Below, piece by piece: positions 8,587 to 17,416 of a stretch of DNA of 64,000 bases; the stretch's first letter is position 1, and the number at the start of each line of letters is the position of its first letter. The stretch is from an uncultured Allomuricauda sp. Lineage in GTDB: Bacteria > Bacteroidota > Bacteroidia > Flavobacteriales > Flavobacteriaceae. The DNA lies in the NCBI RefSeq assembly GCF_947258355.1, contig NZ_CAMYIC010000012.1, positions 62,001-126,000 on the forward strand, given 5' to 3'. The position numbers were made by a program, and so were the translations under genes. The notes under the pieces were generated by a model that was not told the DNA's origin, did no database searches, and worked only from the letters and a program-made list of their open reading frames with translations.

Positions 8587-9129
8587 ATGGGGAAATTTTC
8601 GATTGGAGATAGGGTTGAAGTTTTGGATGAAACCATTTCGGGAACCATTCAAAAAGTGGATGGTGATTTTGTGACCTTGATCACAGATGATGGATTTCAG
8701 ATGCAATATACTGCAGCTGATCTTGTCAAAATTGAAGGAGATATTTCTGTTACCAATTACGAAGTGGCCAAAGTCAAAAAAGAAAAGGAAATTCCAAAAA
8801 GAAGAAAAGCACCAACCATTAAACCCAAGGAAAGAAGCGCCCCTAAAATGGAGGTGGATTTACATATTTACCAATTGGTGAAATCCAGCAAGGGTATGAG
8901 CAACTATGATATGCTAAACATTCAATTGGAGACCGCTAAAAGGCAGTTGGATTTTGCGATTGGAAAACGTATTCAGAAAGTCGTGTTCATCCACGGAGTG
9001 GGTGAAGGTGTTCTAAAGGAAGAATTACGTTATTTGTTCAATAGGTATGACAACGTCAGATTTTATGATGCGGATTATCAAAAATACGGTCTAGGGGCAA
9101 CCGAAGTTTATATTTATCAGAACACCTGA
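8587..9129 (+). CDS. Smr-domain protein
   Basis: The start is the ATG at 8587 (MGKFSIGDRVEVLDE), preferred over an upstream TTG. The 180-residue protein has an N-terminal beta-rich Tudor/KOW-like domain (1-55), a basic linker (60-88) and a C-terminal Smr domain. The Smr core reads EVDLHIYQLV and KVVFIHGVGEGVLKEELR. Stand-alone Smr domains are nicking or RNA-cleaving nucleases; HGxGxG is the conserved loop. Its exact substrate is unknown. It ends directly against the convergent lipoprotein gene. Confidence 0.82.
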   Translation: MGKFSIGDRVEVLDETISGTIQKVDGDFVTLITDDGFQMQYTAADLVKIEGDISVTNYEVAKVKKEKEIPKRRKAPTIKPKERSAPKMEVDLHIYQLVKSSKGMSNYDMLNIQLETAKRQLDFAIGKRIQKVVFIHGVGEGVLKEELRYLFNRYDNVRFYDADYQKYGLGATEVYIYQNT

Positions 9130-9648
9130 TTATGGTGCATCTGTGGTAACATCGCCAAATTCGCTGATCGTTAAATTGGTAATGCGTTCCCCGCTTCCGG
9201 TAACAAAAGATATTCCGCTTAGGCTTATAGTGTGAATAAACACTGAACTATCATTGGGGTCAACGGTAGTTTCAACGATTACCATCCCGTCCTCTGCTTC
9301 AACTTCATCGATTACCGTGGGTTCGGCAGGAGGTATGATGTCACAAAAATAACCATCGTCCACTTCATCGGAGAAAATTCGATAGGTAACTTGGGATTGG
9401 TTGGGTACCGAGCTTTCGGTGGTCACGGTCTCACCAGCCACGCCATTGTTCAAAACACCACTTTGAAGTTCCAATATAAGTGCTTCGCTATCGTTTATTT
9501 TAAAAAATAAATTGGTGGACGCCGGTACGGGAGCACTGCAAAATTGCACGGAAATGCTATCAAAGTCAATGGTCTCTATCTCCAAATCACCATCGCTGCA
9601 AGAAAGGAACAAAACCAAACTAAAGATTGAAACGATAAATTTTCTCAT
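9130..9648 (-). CDS. Hypothetical lipoprotein
   Basis: The 172-residue protein has a lipoprotein signal peptide with lipobox LFLSC (Cys 17) and an SDGDLEIE sequence after the cysteine, acidic as in surface-exposed Bacteroidota lipoproteins. The mature part is beta-rich, acidic, and has two or three further cysteines (for example FCSAP and YFCDI). No family was recognised. A full promoter lies so close upstream that the mRNA may begin at the ATG. Confidence 0.72.
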   Translation of the reverse strand: MRKFIVSIFSLVLFLSCSDGDLEIETIDFDSISVQFCSAPVPASTNLFFKINDSEALILELQSGVLNNGVAGETVTTESSVPNQSQVTYRIFSDEVDDGYFCDIIPPAEPTVIDEVEAEDGMVIVETTVDPNDSSVFIHTISLSGISFVTGSGERITNLTISEFGDVTTDAP

Positions 9649-9652
9649 GCTC

Positions 9653-9685
9653 CAAATTTAATGTAATTCCATTTTAATACCCCAA
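9653..9685 (-). promoter_or_regulatory. Promoter of the 9130 lipoprotein, predicted leaderless
   Basis: On the minus strand, TTG (9685-9683), a 22-nt spacer, then TAAATTTG (9660-9653). Only 4 nt separate the box from the ATG, so transcription starting about 5 nt after the box would begin at the start codon itself. Confidence 0.5.
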
Positions 9686-9726
9686 TACTTAGAGTGTACT
9701 TATAAAGAAATTAACTTTATTTCCCG

Positions 9727-9734
9727 TATTTTTG
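9727..9734 (+). promoter_or_regulatory. -7 promoter box upstream of cysteine desulfurase
   Basis: TATTTTTG is an exact TAnnTTTG match, 25 nt before the ATG at 9760. No TTG/TTTG at 17-23 nt upstream was seen. Confidence 0.38.
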
Positions 9735-9759
9735 CCCCTGTTAAAAAGTGAACTCAGCC

Positions 9760-10908
9760 ATGCAAAAAGTGTATCTGGACAATGCTGCAACAACGCAGGT
9801 AAGGGACGAGGTTATAGCGCGAATGCAAGAGGCACTCGCCGAACACTACGGGAACCCATCATCGACCCATAGTTTCGGGAGGTCGGCAAAAACTGCTGTG
9901 GAACAAGCAAGGAAAACCATTGCCAAAACCTTAAATGCTCAGCCATCGGAAATTATTTTTACTTCTGGGGGCACAGAAGCTGATAACATGATTTTAAGGT
10001 GTGCAGTAAGAGATCTGGGCGTTGAGACGATAATTACTTCCAAAATAGAACACCACGCTGTGCTCCATACCGCAGAGGAGCTTGAAAAAGAGTACAATAT
10101 CAATGTTTGGTATGTGGATTTGGATGAATTTGGAAACCCTAACCTTGAGCATTTGGAAGCATTGCTAAAAAAGGACGATTCCAAAAAATTGGTCAGCTTA
10201 ATGCATGTGAACAACGAGATTGGAAATATCACGGATATTGCTGCCGTAGGTGAACTTTGTAAAGAGAACAATGCGCTTTTTCATTCAGATACGGTGCAAT
10301 CCATAGGTCATTATCCTTGGGATGTGCAGGCTGTTTCTGTTGACTTTATGACTGCTGCTGCCCATAAATTCCATGGTCCTAAAGGAATCGGGTTTGCGTT
10401 TATCCGTAAAAATTCTGGTTTAAGACCACTTATTGTCGGTGGAGCACAAGAAAGAGGTTTTAGAGCTGGAACAGAACCTTTCCATAACATTGTTGGTTTG
10501 GAAGAAGCTTTTGTAAGAGCTTATGAGCATCTGGAAGAAGAGACCAAAACGGTAAGGGAGCTTAAAAAATATTTCTTGGAAAGGATGAAGCAAGAAATGC
10601 CTGAGGCAGTTTGTAATGGACTTTCAGGGGATTTGGAGAAAAGCACCTATACCTTGACCAATATTCGGTTACCGTTTGATAAACAAAAAGGCCTAATGCT
10701 GTTGTTCCATTTGGATATGAAGGGTATCGCCTGTTCCAAAGGGAGTGCCTGCCAATCCGGTAGTGATCAGGGGTCTCATGTTCTTTCTGAACTATTATCT
10801 GGATCAGAGTTGGAAAAACCTAGCTTGCGATTCTCTTTCTCCATGTACAATACCAAGGAAGAACTCGATTATACAGTTGAGGTTTTAAAGGAGTTCGCGA
10901 ATAGTTAA
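9760..10908 (+). CDS. Cysteine desulfurase (class V aminotransferase fold, NifS/IscS type)
   Basis: The start is the ATG at 9760 (MQKVYLDNAATTQV); a GTG four codons upstream is less likely. This 382-residue PLP enzyme removes sulfur from cysteine as an enzyme-bound persulfide. PLP lysine is K203 in AAAHKFHGPKG; the acceptor cysteine is C331 in GSACQSGS within a long loop, typical of IscS/NifS. No Fe-S scaffold gene is adjacent, so the sulfur acceptor (Fe-S cluster or tRNA thiolation) is not settled. It abuts a convergent gene. Confidence 0.9.
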   Translation: MQKVYLDNAATTQVRDEVIARMQEALAEHYGNPSSTHSFGRSAKTAVEQARKTIAKTLNAQPSEIIFTSGGTEADNMILRCAVRDLGVETIITSKIEHHAVLHTAEELEKEYNINVWYVDLDEFGNPNLEHLEALLKKDDSKKLVSLMHVNNEIGNITDIAAVGELCKENNALFHSDTVQSIGHYPWDVQAVSVDFMTAAAHKFHGPKGIGFAFIRKNSGLRPLIVGGAQERGFRAGTEPFHNIVGLEEAFVRAYEHLEEETKTVRELKKYFLERMKQEMPEAVCNGLSGDLEKSTYTLTNIRLPFDKQKGLMLLFHLDMKGIACSKGSACQSGSDQGSHVLSELLSGSELEKPSLRFSFSMYNTKEELDYTVEVLKEFANS

Positions 10909-11556
10909 TTAGTTTCTGTTCCTTCTTTTTTCTCTATCGTAAGGAAATTTTCTAGATGCGGTTTTCATCATTTTATCAATGAGTTCCGTGGTGTTCTTAC
11001 CTGTTTTTTTGGAGATTTCGTTCTCATACTTCCAAAGAAGTTTTCCTGTTTCTCCGTCACTTATCTTAACCCCGATTCTACCATAGTTGGCATTTCCACT
11101 AAAATAATCCAGAATGCTAAAATCTGTGGGCACACCTTTTGAAAGTAGGATATTGAGGTTCAGGTTGCCGCTAATAATCCCATCTACATCCAGAATTTTA
11201 CACAATTCCTGTGTGGTATAGGTGTCAATGTTATCGTAGTCGATATTGTTTTGCGCCAAAATAGCATTGGTGTTCATAATGTTCTGGAAGTCAACATTGA
11301 ACTTCTTTCGCTTTTTCCGTTTGGAAAAATAGGTTTCCAGTGCATTCTGTACAGCATAACCTTCTTTTTCTGCCAACACGCTGAGTTCATTCCTGTCAAC
11401 CGCTTTTTTTAACTCCAAATGCGCTATGAATGGAACAATGGCCAATATCTTATGGTCATTGGTGAGTTCATCGAACCTAATGTTTTCATAGATGTTTTTT
11501 TGTGCGGATAACATCGCAGTAGTCAAAAGGATGAAAACAAAGACAATTTTTTTCAT
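10909..11556 (-). CDS. Secreted hypothetical protein, weakly LpoB/CsgG-like
   Basis: The 215-residue protein has a signal peptide (1-18, cleavage near SAQ). The pattern KILAIVPF, then CKILDVDGIISGNLN and a later GETGKLLWKYENEI resembles the fold shared by CsgG and LpoB, in which periplasmic lipoproteins form partner-binding domains. This similarity is weak and seen only by eye. The C-terminus is very basic. No function is assigned. Confidence 0.55.
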   Translation of the reverse strand: MKKIVFVFILLTTAMLSAQKNIYENIRFDELTNDHKILAIVPFIAHLELKKAVDRNELSVLAEKEGYAVQNALETYFSKRKKRKKFNVDFQNIMNTNAILAQNNIDYDNIDTYTTQELCKILDVDGIISGNLNLNILLSKGVPTDFSILDYFSGNANYGRIGVKISDGETGKLLWKYENEISKKTGKNTTELIDKMMKTASRKFPYDREKRRNRN

Positions 11557-11679
11557 TAATCTATTTTTAGTGTAATGATCCTGATTTATTGGCTACGAGT
11601 TGCAAACAGTTATGGTTGATCTATTGATAGGTTGATATGAGAAAAAAGTGATTTGTTGGTCCATCACATTTTTCGTTTG

Positions 11680-11713
11680 CAAAAATAAACCTATTTCCTG
11701 AAAAAATTACCAA
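11680..11713 (-). promoter_or_regulatory. Possible promoter for the 10909 gene
   Basis: On the minus strand, TTG (11713-11711), a 23-nt spacer and TATTTTTG (11687-11680). The gene starts about 124 nt downstream, a long leader for this window, so the match may be chance. Confidence 0.28.
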
Positions 11714-13382
11714 CATAGGTGGTGGAATTGCCCACATTGTCCGTAACCGTGACTTTTAATTCACATTCTGTCTCGTTGATGATGTTATCGTCAAAATCGT
11801 AGGTTATGGTATTTGTTTTTGGCTCGTATTCCATTAAGATCCATTTGCCATTCAAAGTAGCGGAATAGGAATCGATACCACTTAAATCGTCTGAAATTTT
11901 TAGGCTTAAATAACTATAGTTGCTCAACCATTGCTTTTCCTTAAAATTTTTGGGTCTTACCTCAGGGGCAACACTGTCTTTAACAAGGGTGTATGTTCCC
12001 AATGTTCGTGTTCTTGTGGTAAAGGAACCGTCCCGTTTGTAGGTTTTTGAGTAAGATGGTCTCATTTTGATATCCAGATGGGCAATGAACATTTGTTTTC
12101 TATCTTCTTCGGAATATTTGGAAGGGTCAAAGCTGATAGTGAAATTTCGATGTGCCGCTACGCTATTGTCATGTATGGTTATGGTGTCGGTGCCCTTTTC
12201 AAGGTTAATGAAGAAATCCTCATAAAAGGTATTGGCCGGGAAATAGACTTTTGCGGCACCAAGGTCAAAATTGTTCGGCTTGGATGCGATTACAAAGTTA
12301 TCGGTAGTCTCATCGTCCTTGGCTATTTTTTCCTCTTGTTTTTTTCCATCTATGGGGATAATGAGCTTTGTGGTATTTCCAGCAATATCCGAAATCAACA
12401 ATTCTACCCGATAGGACATGCCTTCTTCTATTTTGATTTTCCCATCGTTGTAAAGTGTTTTGTAAATACTCAAGTAGTTGTAGGGCTCTTTAAAGCATTT
12501 TTGGATTTTTTGCCTGTGATCGTAAAAATGGGCATAGTCGATAAGTGTATTTATATATCGTGTTTCCCCAAACGAAAAAGAATCAAAATCAAATTCGGAA
12601 TATACCCTGCCATTTACAGTTTGTTTTATGGCATACACTCCATTTTTGTTGGCGGCCATGTCCAAGCGGTCAAAACTATTGATGCCAAAGCCAATGGTGC
12701 CAATGGCGGTAACCTTATCGGCCAAAAAAGAACCATCTGATTGCCGTGTGTAATTTAATTGGATCTTGTCCGCACTCTGGTTGATCAAAGCACCTTCGGA
12801 CAACGGGTAGCCATAAAGCCCCAGTAAAGTTGGATCTGTGGCATCCCTCACCTCATAACCGTAGAGTAGGGGGTTTGTGGGCTTGCCATTTACACTGTTG
12901 CGTATTTCAAAATGGAGATGGGGTCCAGCAGAGCTTCCGGTGTTGCCGGAGTATGCTATTGTACTTCCTTGGGTTACTTTAAGCTCTCCATAATCCGGAA
13001 ACATTTCCACTTCGTAAGATTGCTTTTCGTACTGCACTTTCTTTACATATTCCTCTATTTCCGGTCCAAACTTTTTTAGGTGGGCATATACCGATGTATA
13101 TCCGTTTGGATGAGCTACATAAAGAGCTTTTCCATAGCCCCAATGGGATACTTTGATACGGGTCACGGTTCCATCACCAATGGCAAAAACAGATAGGCCT
13201 TCCCTTTGTTGAGTTTTTATGTCCATTCCGGAATGGAAGTGATTTGAACGTAGTTCACCAAAAGTTCCGGCTAGGACCAAAGGAATCTCCAATGGGGGGC
13301 GAAATGTATCTTGAGGGTATTTTTTTTGTGCAGGTAAGTACAATGCAATCAAAAAAAGGACTAAAAAAAAGTTGCCGCGCAT
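11691..13382 (-). CDS. M23 family metallopeptidase (LytM/peptidoglycan DD-endopeptidase type)
   Basis: The 563-residue secreted protein has a signal peptide (1-19) and an N-terminal M23 domain (about 40-165). The zinc-ligand motifs are intact: HFHSGMD (H50, D54) and PHLHFE (H155, H157), with H101 also conserved. The remaining 390 residues are beta-rich and Ig-like, including TVTDNVGNST near the end, probably a substrate- or surface-binding region. M23 enzymes cut peptidoglycan cross-bridges, so a cell-wall remodelling role is likely. Confidence 0.88.
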   Translation of the reverse strand: MRGNFFLVLFLIALYLPAQKKYPQDTFRPPLEIPLVLAGTFGELRSNHFHSGMDIKTQQREGLSVFAIGDGTVTRIKVSHWGYGKALYVAHPNGYTSVYAHLKKFGPEIEEYVKKVQYEKQSYEVEMFPDYGELKVTQGSTIAYSGNTGSSAGPHLHFEIRNSVNGKPTNPLLYGYEVRDATDPTLLGLYGYPLSEGALINQSADKIQLNYTRQSDGSFLADKVTAIGTIGFGINSFDRLDMAANKNGVYAIKQTVNGRVYSEFDFDSFSFGETRYINTLIDYAHFYDHRQKIQKCFKEPYNYLSIYKTLYNDGKIKIEEGMSYRVELLISDIAGNTTKLIIPIDGKKQEEKIAKDDETTDNFVIASKPNNFDLGAAKVYFPANTFYEDFFINLEKGTDTITIHDNSVAAHRNFTISFDPSKYSEEDRKQMFIAHLDIKMRPSYSKTYKRDGSFTTRTRTLGTYTLVKDSVAPEVRPKNFKEKQWLSNYSYLSLKISDDLSGIDSYSATLNGKWILMEYEPKTNTITYDFDDNIINETECELKVTVTDNVGNSTTYVGNFFRK

Positions 13383-13511
13383 ATGAAAATCAATAATTCA
13401 ATACGAAAGTAACCAATGTTTTTATTTGAAAAAAAGATTTAAAATGCTCATTTTGGGCTTCAAGCGTAGCTTCAAGAATAAATCTTAAAACTATTGCGAG
13501 GTTGTACCAGG

Positions 13512-13541
13512 TTGGTTAACTTTGTGTAATACGTATTGTTG
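13512..13541 (+). promoter_or_regulatory. Possible promoter of the coiled-coil/zapA unit
   Basis: TTG (13512-13514), a 19-nt spacer and TATTGTTG (13534-13541), one mismatch from TAnnTTTG. The box ends 9 nt before the ATG at 13551, predicting a very short leader. Confidence 0.33.
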
Positions 13542-13550
13542 TTTGCAAAT

Positions 13551-13841
13551 ATGAGCGAACTTGTTGAGATTGTGGATTCTTTGGAGAACAAGGTGAGCAA
13601 ACTGCTGCACAAAATGGAGCTGTTGCACCAAGTCAATGCCAAGTTAAAACAGGAATTGAAACTCTTGGAAGAGAAAAACGAACTCAAAGAGAATGCTCTA
13701 AAAGAATGGGAGGAGAAATATGACTCCCTTAAAATGGCAAACACAATGCTGGGTAGTAATACAAGTAAAACAGAAGCTAAGCTCAAAATAAATACATTGA
13801 TTCGCGAACTTGATGTTTGCATAGCCAAGTTGGCGGATTAA
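13551..13841 (+). CDS. Short coiled-coil protein next to zapA
   Basis: The start is the ATG at 13551. Of 96 residues, about 5-65 form a continuous charged coiled coil (SLENKVSKLLHKMELLHQVN, then LLEEKNELKENALKEWEEKY), followed by a short C-terminal helix. It has no membrane segment. It lies 14 nt upstream of zapA in the same direction. Size, coiled-coil character and position suggest a ZapB-like partner of ZapA at the division ring, but homology to ZapB is not demonstrated. Confidence 0.68.
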   Translation: MSELVEIVDSLENKVSKLLHKMELLHQVNAKLKQELKLLEEKNELKENALKEWEEKYDSLKMANTMLGSNTSKTEAKLKINTLIRELDVCIAKLAD

Positions 13842-13855
13842 CTGGTACTGGGATT

Positions 13856-14149
13856 ATGGACGAGAAGCTCAAAATAAAGCTTTCCATTGCTGATAGGGTA
13901 TATCCTTTAACGATAGACCCCAAGCAAGAGGAAGGGTTGCGAAAAGCGGCCAAGAACATAGAAAATTTGGCTAAAAAGTTTGAGCAAAACTATGCCGTTC
14001 GGGACAAGCAAGATGTATTGGCCATGTGTGCCTTGCAGTTTGCATCCAAAATTGAGCAAGGAGGAATTGATCGTTCGGAAAATGCAGAGGCAGCAATGCA
14101 ACGCCTTAGAGCATTGGACGAATTGGTACATTCCAAATTAGGCGAATAA
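13856..14149 (+). CDS. zapA: Cell division protein ZapA
   Basis: The start is the ATG at 13856 (MDEKLKIKLSIADRVYPLTI). The 97-residue protein has the ZapA layout: an N-terminal beta-hairpin domain (1-25), then a helix and coiled coil ending in a basic/acidic tail. ZapA binds FtsZ and bundles protofilaments at the division site. The 6S-like RNA follows 26 nt downstream, the same order (zapA then ssrS) as in gamma-proteobacteria. Confidence 0.83.
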   Translation: MDEKLKIKLSIADRVYPLTIDPKQEEGLRKAAKNIENLAKKFEQNYAVRDKQDVLAMCALQFASKIEQGGIDRSENAEAAMQRLRALDELVHSKLGE

Positions 14150-14175
14150 GTTCTTTTAAATAAAATATTGTTACT

Positions 14176-14347
14176 GCCCACATTGGTAATTAATTTTTGA
14201 CAAACTCAACACTATTATAATTAGAAAGGGTGAGTTTAGGCTGTAAAAGCAGGCCCTACTTGTATAGGGATCCTTGATCAGTCTGTTAGCCCTAAACCTG
14301 TATTTAGGAGTTTGTACAAAACTTCGGCCAATGTGGGCTTTTTTTTT
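14176..14347 (+). ncRNA. ssrS: 6S RNA (6S-Flavo type)
   Basis: A long rod-like structure is visible. The closing helix pairs GCCCACATTGG (14176-14186) with CCAATGTGGGC (14328-14338), 11 perfect pairs, then nine T residues (14339-14347) end it. Inside are ACAAACTC/GAGTTTGT, then GTTTAGG/CCTAAAC, and an apical CCCTA/TAGGG hairpin. A roughly 26-nt A/T-rich unpaired strand sits between the second and third helices, as in the open-promoter-like bubble of 6S RNA. 6S RNA binds and inhibits the housekeeping RNA polymerase. Position between zapA and rny supports the call. Exact ends are inferred. Confidence 0.8.
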
Positions 14348-14365
14348 AACTAAACATAAGCAAAC

Positions 14366-15937
14366 ATGGATAATATCATAATAATAGTCGTTGCAGCCGT
14401 TGTAGGGCTGGCGATTGGATTTGCAATTGCCAAGATGATGGAGAAAGGCAAAGCGTCCAAGACCATCGCCAATGCAAAGAAAGAAGCATCCGACATCATC
14501 AAAGAAGCCAAAAAGGAAGGTGAGAGTATAAAAAAAGATAAGATTTTCCAGGCCAAGGAGAAGTTTTTAGAGTTGAAGGCCGAGCATGAGAAAGTCATTA
14601 TCAGCAAAGACAAGAAGATTGGTGAAGCAGAGAAGAGGACAAGGGACAAGGAATCCCAAGTAAGCAGTGAACTTGCGAAAAACAAAAAACTGAACGATCA
14701 ACTACAAGAAAAAATAAAGGAAGTTGCTTATAAAAGTGATATCCTTGAGAAAAAGCAATCCGAAGTAGAGAAACTTCATAAAAGCCAGGTTCAACAGTTA
14801 GAGGTGATATCCGGACTTTCTGCCGAGGATGCCAAGGCACAACTACTCGAGTCTTTAAAAGAAACTGCCAAAAGCGATGCCATGGCCTACCTTCAAAACA
14901 CTTTGGAAGAAGCCAAACTCACCGCACAACAAGAGGCCAGGAAAATTGTGGTCAACACCATTCAGCGTATTGGCACTGAAGAAGCCGTGGAAAATTGTGT
15001 TTCCGTATTTAATCTGGAGTCAGACGATGTAAAAGGACGAATCATTGGACGTGAGGGTAGAAATATTCGCGCCCTTGAATCTGCCACAGGAGTAGAGATT
15101 ATTGTGGATGATACGCCAGAAGCTATTATTCTGTCTTGTTTTGATTCGGTTAGGCGGGAAGTAGCCCGATTGTCCCTGCACCGTTTGGTCACGGATGGTA
15201 GAATTCACCCTGCACGTATCGAAGAGGTGGTGAAAAAGACCGAAAAGCAAATCAATGAGGAAATTGCGGAGATTGGAAAACGTACCGTGATCGATTTGGG
15301 AATACACGGATTACATCCAGAACTCATAAAGGCAGTAGGTCGAATGAAGTATCGTTCCTCTTACGGACAAAATCTCTTGCAACACTCCAGGGAAGTGGCT
15401 AAACTTTGTGGTGTAATGGCTGCAGAATTGGGGCTCAACCCAAAAATTGCCAAGCGAGCCGGACTGCTACATGATATTGGGAAAGTACCTATGGCAGAAG
15501 TGGAAGTGGAAACACCGCACGCGATTTTGGGAATGCAATGGGCACAAAAATATGGTGAAAAGGATGAGGTTTGTAATGCTATCGGAGCTCACCATGATGA
15601 GATTGAAATGACTACTTTAATTTCTCCCATTGTTCAAGTTTGTGATGCTATCAGTGGTGCACGTCCCGGGGCAAGAAGACAGGTACTGGATTCCTATATT
15701 CAACGTTTGAAGGATTTGGAAGATATTGCCTTTGGCTTTAACGGAGTGCAAAAAGCTTATGCCATTCAAGCAGGTAGGGAATTGCGTGTAATTGTGGAGA
15801 GCGAGAAAGTAAACGATGATAAAGCAGCGGAGCTTTCTTTCGAAATCTCACAAAAAATACAGACCGACATGACCTATCCAGGCCAGGTGAAAGTTACCGT
15901 GATCAGGGAAACCAGATCGGTAAATGTGGCCAAATAG
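14366..15937 (+). CDS. rny: Ribonuclease Y
   Basis: This is a 523-residue membrane-anchored endoribonuclease that starts mRNA decay. Domains in order: N-terminal transmembrane helix (3-25), long coiled coil (about 30-190), KH RNA-binding domain (about 205-275, [16 protein letters not shown]) and HD domain (about 330-430, with [11 protein letters not shown] giving the metal-binding HD pair). Length matches the family. The start follows the 6S-like RNA by 18 nt, so read-through could supply part of its expression. Confidence 0.95.
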   Translation: MDNIIIIVVAAVVGLAIGFAIAKMMEKGKASKTIANAKKEASDIIKEAKKEGESIKKDKIFQAKEKFLELKAEHEKVIISKDKKIGEAEKRTRDKESQVSSELAKNKKLNDQLQEKIKEVAYKSDILEKKQSEVEKLHKSQVQQLEVISGLSAEDAKAQLLESLKETAKSDAMAYLQNTLEEAKLTAQQEARKIVVNTIQRIGTEEAVENCVSVFNLESDDVKGRIIGREGRNIRALESATGVEIIVDDTPEAIILSCFDSVRREVARLSLHRLVTDGRIHPARIEEVVKKTEKQINEEIAEIGKRTVIDLGIHGLHPELIKAVGRMKYRSSYGQNLLQHSREVAKLCGVMAAELGLNPKIAKRAGLLHDIGKVPMAEVEVETPHAILGMQWAQKYGEKDEVCNAIGAHHDEIEMTTLISPIVQVCDAISGARPGARRQVLDSYIQRLKDLEDIAFGFNGVQKAYAIQAGRELRVIVESEKVNDDKAAELSFEISQKIQTDMTYPGQVKVTVIRETRSVNVAK

Positions 15938-15943
15938 ATAAAC

Positions 15944-17188
15944 CTAATTTCTGGTATTGCTCAAAATCCAATTGATGGGAATGTCCTGGTATTGAGAACT
16001 AGATCGGTTTGTAGTATTGGTTGTATTTTTTGACATGACAATAAGCCACATACCATCCCCATAAGTTATTGTGGTAATTGAATACCCTTTATCCGCACGT
16101 TCTTTTATCCATTCGAACGGATAGGTGGTTTCGGTTTTCCACGATTGTGAACCGAGTTTGGAACCTTTGCTCATTGTCAAGGCCCAAAGCCCATTCCCGT
16201 AGGTTGCCGAGGTGATTGCATAACTTTCGTTCCAATTATCAATGATCCAGTCTCTAGGTATATCGTAACTGGTCCTCCATCTTTGGGTTTGAATTCCCGT
16301 ATTTTTGCTCATGGTCAAATACCAATTGCCGTTACCGTTCATCATGGAGGTGATGCTATAGCCATCGTTCCATTTTTCGTTCACCCAATCTTTTGGGAAA
16401 GTGCTGGACCTTCTCCAAGATTGCGGACCCAAGCCATACCCTTTGCTCATTAAAACCGCAAACTTCTTCTTACTTTCATCATAATCAAAAGTGGTGATGT
16501 GAAAACCTTCATCCCATTGTGTTTTTATCCATTCGTTGGGGAAGGTCGAAGATTCAATTATTCTCTGTTCCGAGTAAGATGTTTTGCTGTTGTTTTCCAT
16601 AACGGCGGCCCACACGGATTCCCCATCCATACCATTGGCCAGTACCGTCACCGCATTGGTTTCCACAGGAAAGGATATTTCACCCTTGTTCAAATAAACC
16701 AATACTTGAAAAAGCTCTTCGTCCTCTTCAAAATAATCGTCCATATACCCTTTTGTAAGCGCTTCTGGATTTAATTTGACCCAGTAGAGCATGGGTTTCA
16801 TGGTCTGTGTGAAATCACCTCCACCAAAAGCATTGTCGTCCGCTGTGTATGCTTGGTACGAAGCCCCGTTTTCTTTAATGTAAAAATTGTCGGCACTATA
16901 GCTGCTATTCGATGGCCCCCTCACTATTTGTGCGCCAAATCCATCCAAATATCTATCGGTTGAGCCATCTGATTTAGTGAAGTTTTTATAGACACATGTA
17001 TAAGTAGCTAATTTGTCGGCCCCATTGGCATAATATTTTACGCGAACCAAAGCTTCGTTTTCTTCATAAAAAATTACAAGGGCGGTATATTTCACTTCAC
17101 CACTGACCCAGCTTGTTTCATAGTAGTTTTGTGAATATCCAGAAATCGAGCAAAAGAAAAATAGGAGGGGAACAAAAAGATTTTTCAT
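15944..17188 (-). CDS. Secreted protein with W-rich DUF7477-like repeats
   Basis: The 414-residue protein has a signal peptide (1-19, cleavage near GYSQ). The C-terminal half holds four repeats of about 46 residues and a fifth partial one, starting near residues 214, 263, 309, 354 and 401. Each has P-x-x-W-I/V, W-D/N-x-G/S-Y/F-x-I-T and L/V-x-M-S-K. This resembles the repeats of plant casein-kinase-like proteins (DUF7477). The N-terminal half is beta-rich and unrecognised. Its function is unknown; a surface or ligand-binding scaffold is a guess. It converges with rny, 6 nt apart. Confidence 0.7.
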   Translation of the reverse strand: MKNLFVPLLFFFCSISGYSQNYYETSWVSGEVKYTALVIFYEENEALVRVKYYANGADKLATYTCVYKNFTKSDGSTDRYLDGFGAQIVRGPSNSSYSADNFYIKENGASYQAYTADDNAFGGGDFTQTMKPMLYWVKLNPEALTKGYMDDYFEEDEELFQVLVYLNKGEISFPVETNAVTVLANGMDGESVWAAVMENNSKTSYSEQRIIESSTFPNEWIKTQWDEGFHITTFDYDESKKKFAVLMSKGYGLGPQSWRRSSTFPKDWVNEKWNDGYSITSMMNGNGNWYLTMSKNTGIQTQRWRTSYDIPRDWIIDNWNESYAITSATYGNGLWALTMSKGSKLGSQSWKTETTYPFEWIKERADKGYSITTITYGDGMWLIVMSKNTTNTTNRSSSQYQDIPINWILSNTRN

Positions 17189-17416
17189 GATTGGTGGTGG
17201 GATTGGTTTGTTGATTCAATTCTTAAAATTGCCAATAAATTGAAAAAAAAACCAAAAAAATCAGGTGTATGGCCCAAGAAACCATGTAAATGCCAGATTT
17301 ACGCCAGAAATCAGCTATACTTCCCGCGTTCAACTTAAGCGCCAACTGACAATTATCATAATTTTTAAAAGATGATCACGGTAACTTCATTCGAAGATTA
17401 GTTAAATACCGGAAAG

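Noticed and set aside
12078-12740. 220-codon plus-strand open frame within the M23 peptidase gene
   Set aside because: Antisense shadow; amino-acid composition is biased (Gly/Phe/Tyr/Val) and no motif was recognised.
13434-13486. Inverted AAGATTTA/TAAATCTT with a direct repeat GCTTCAAG (13457 and 13469) upstream of the coiled-coil gene
   Set aside because: Only 8 nt per arm with a long loop, and no U-tract; not enough to call an operator or terminator.
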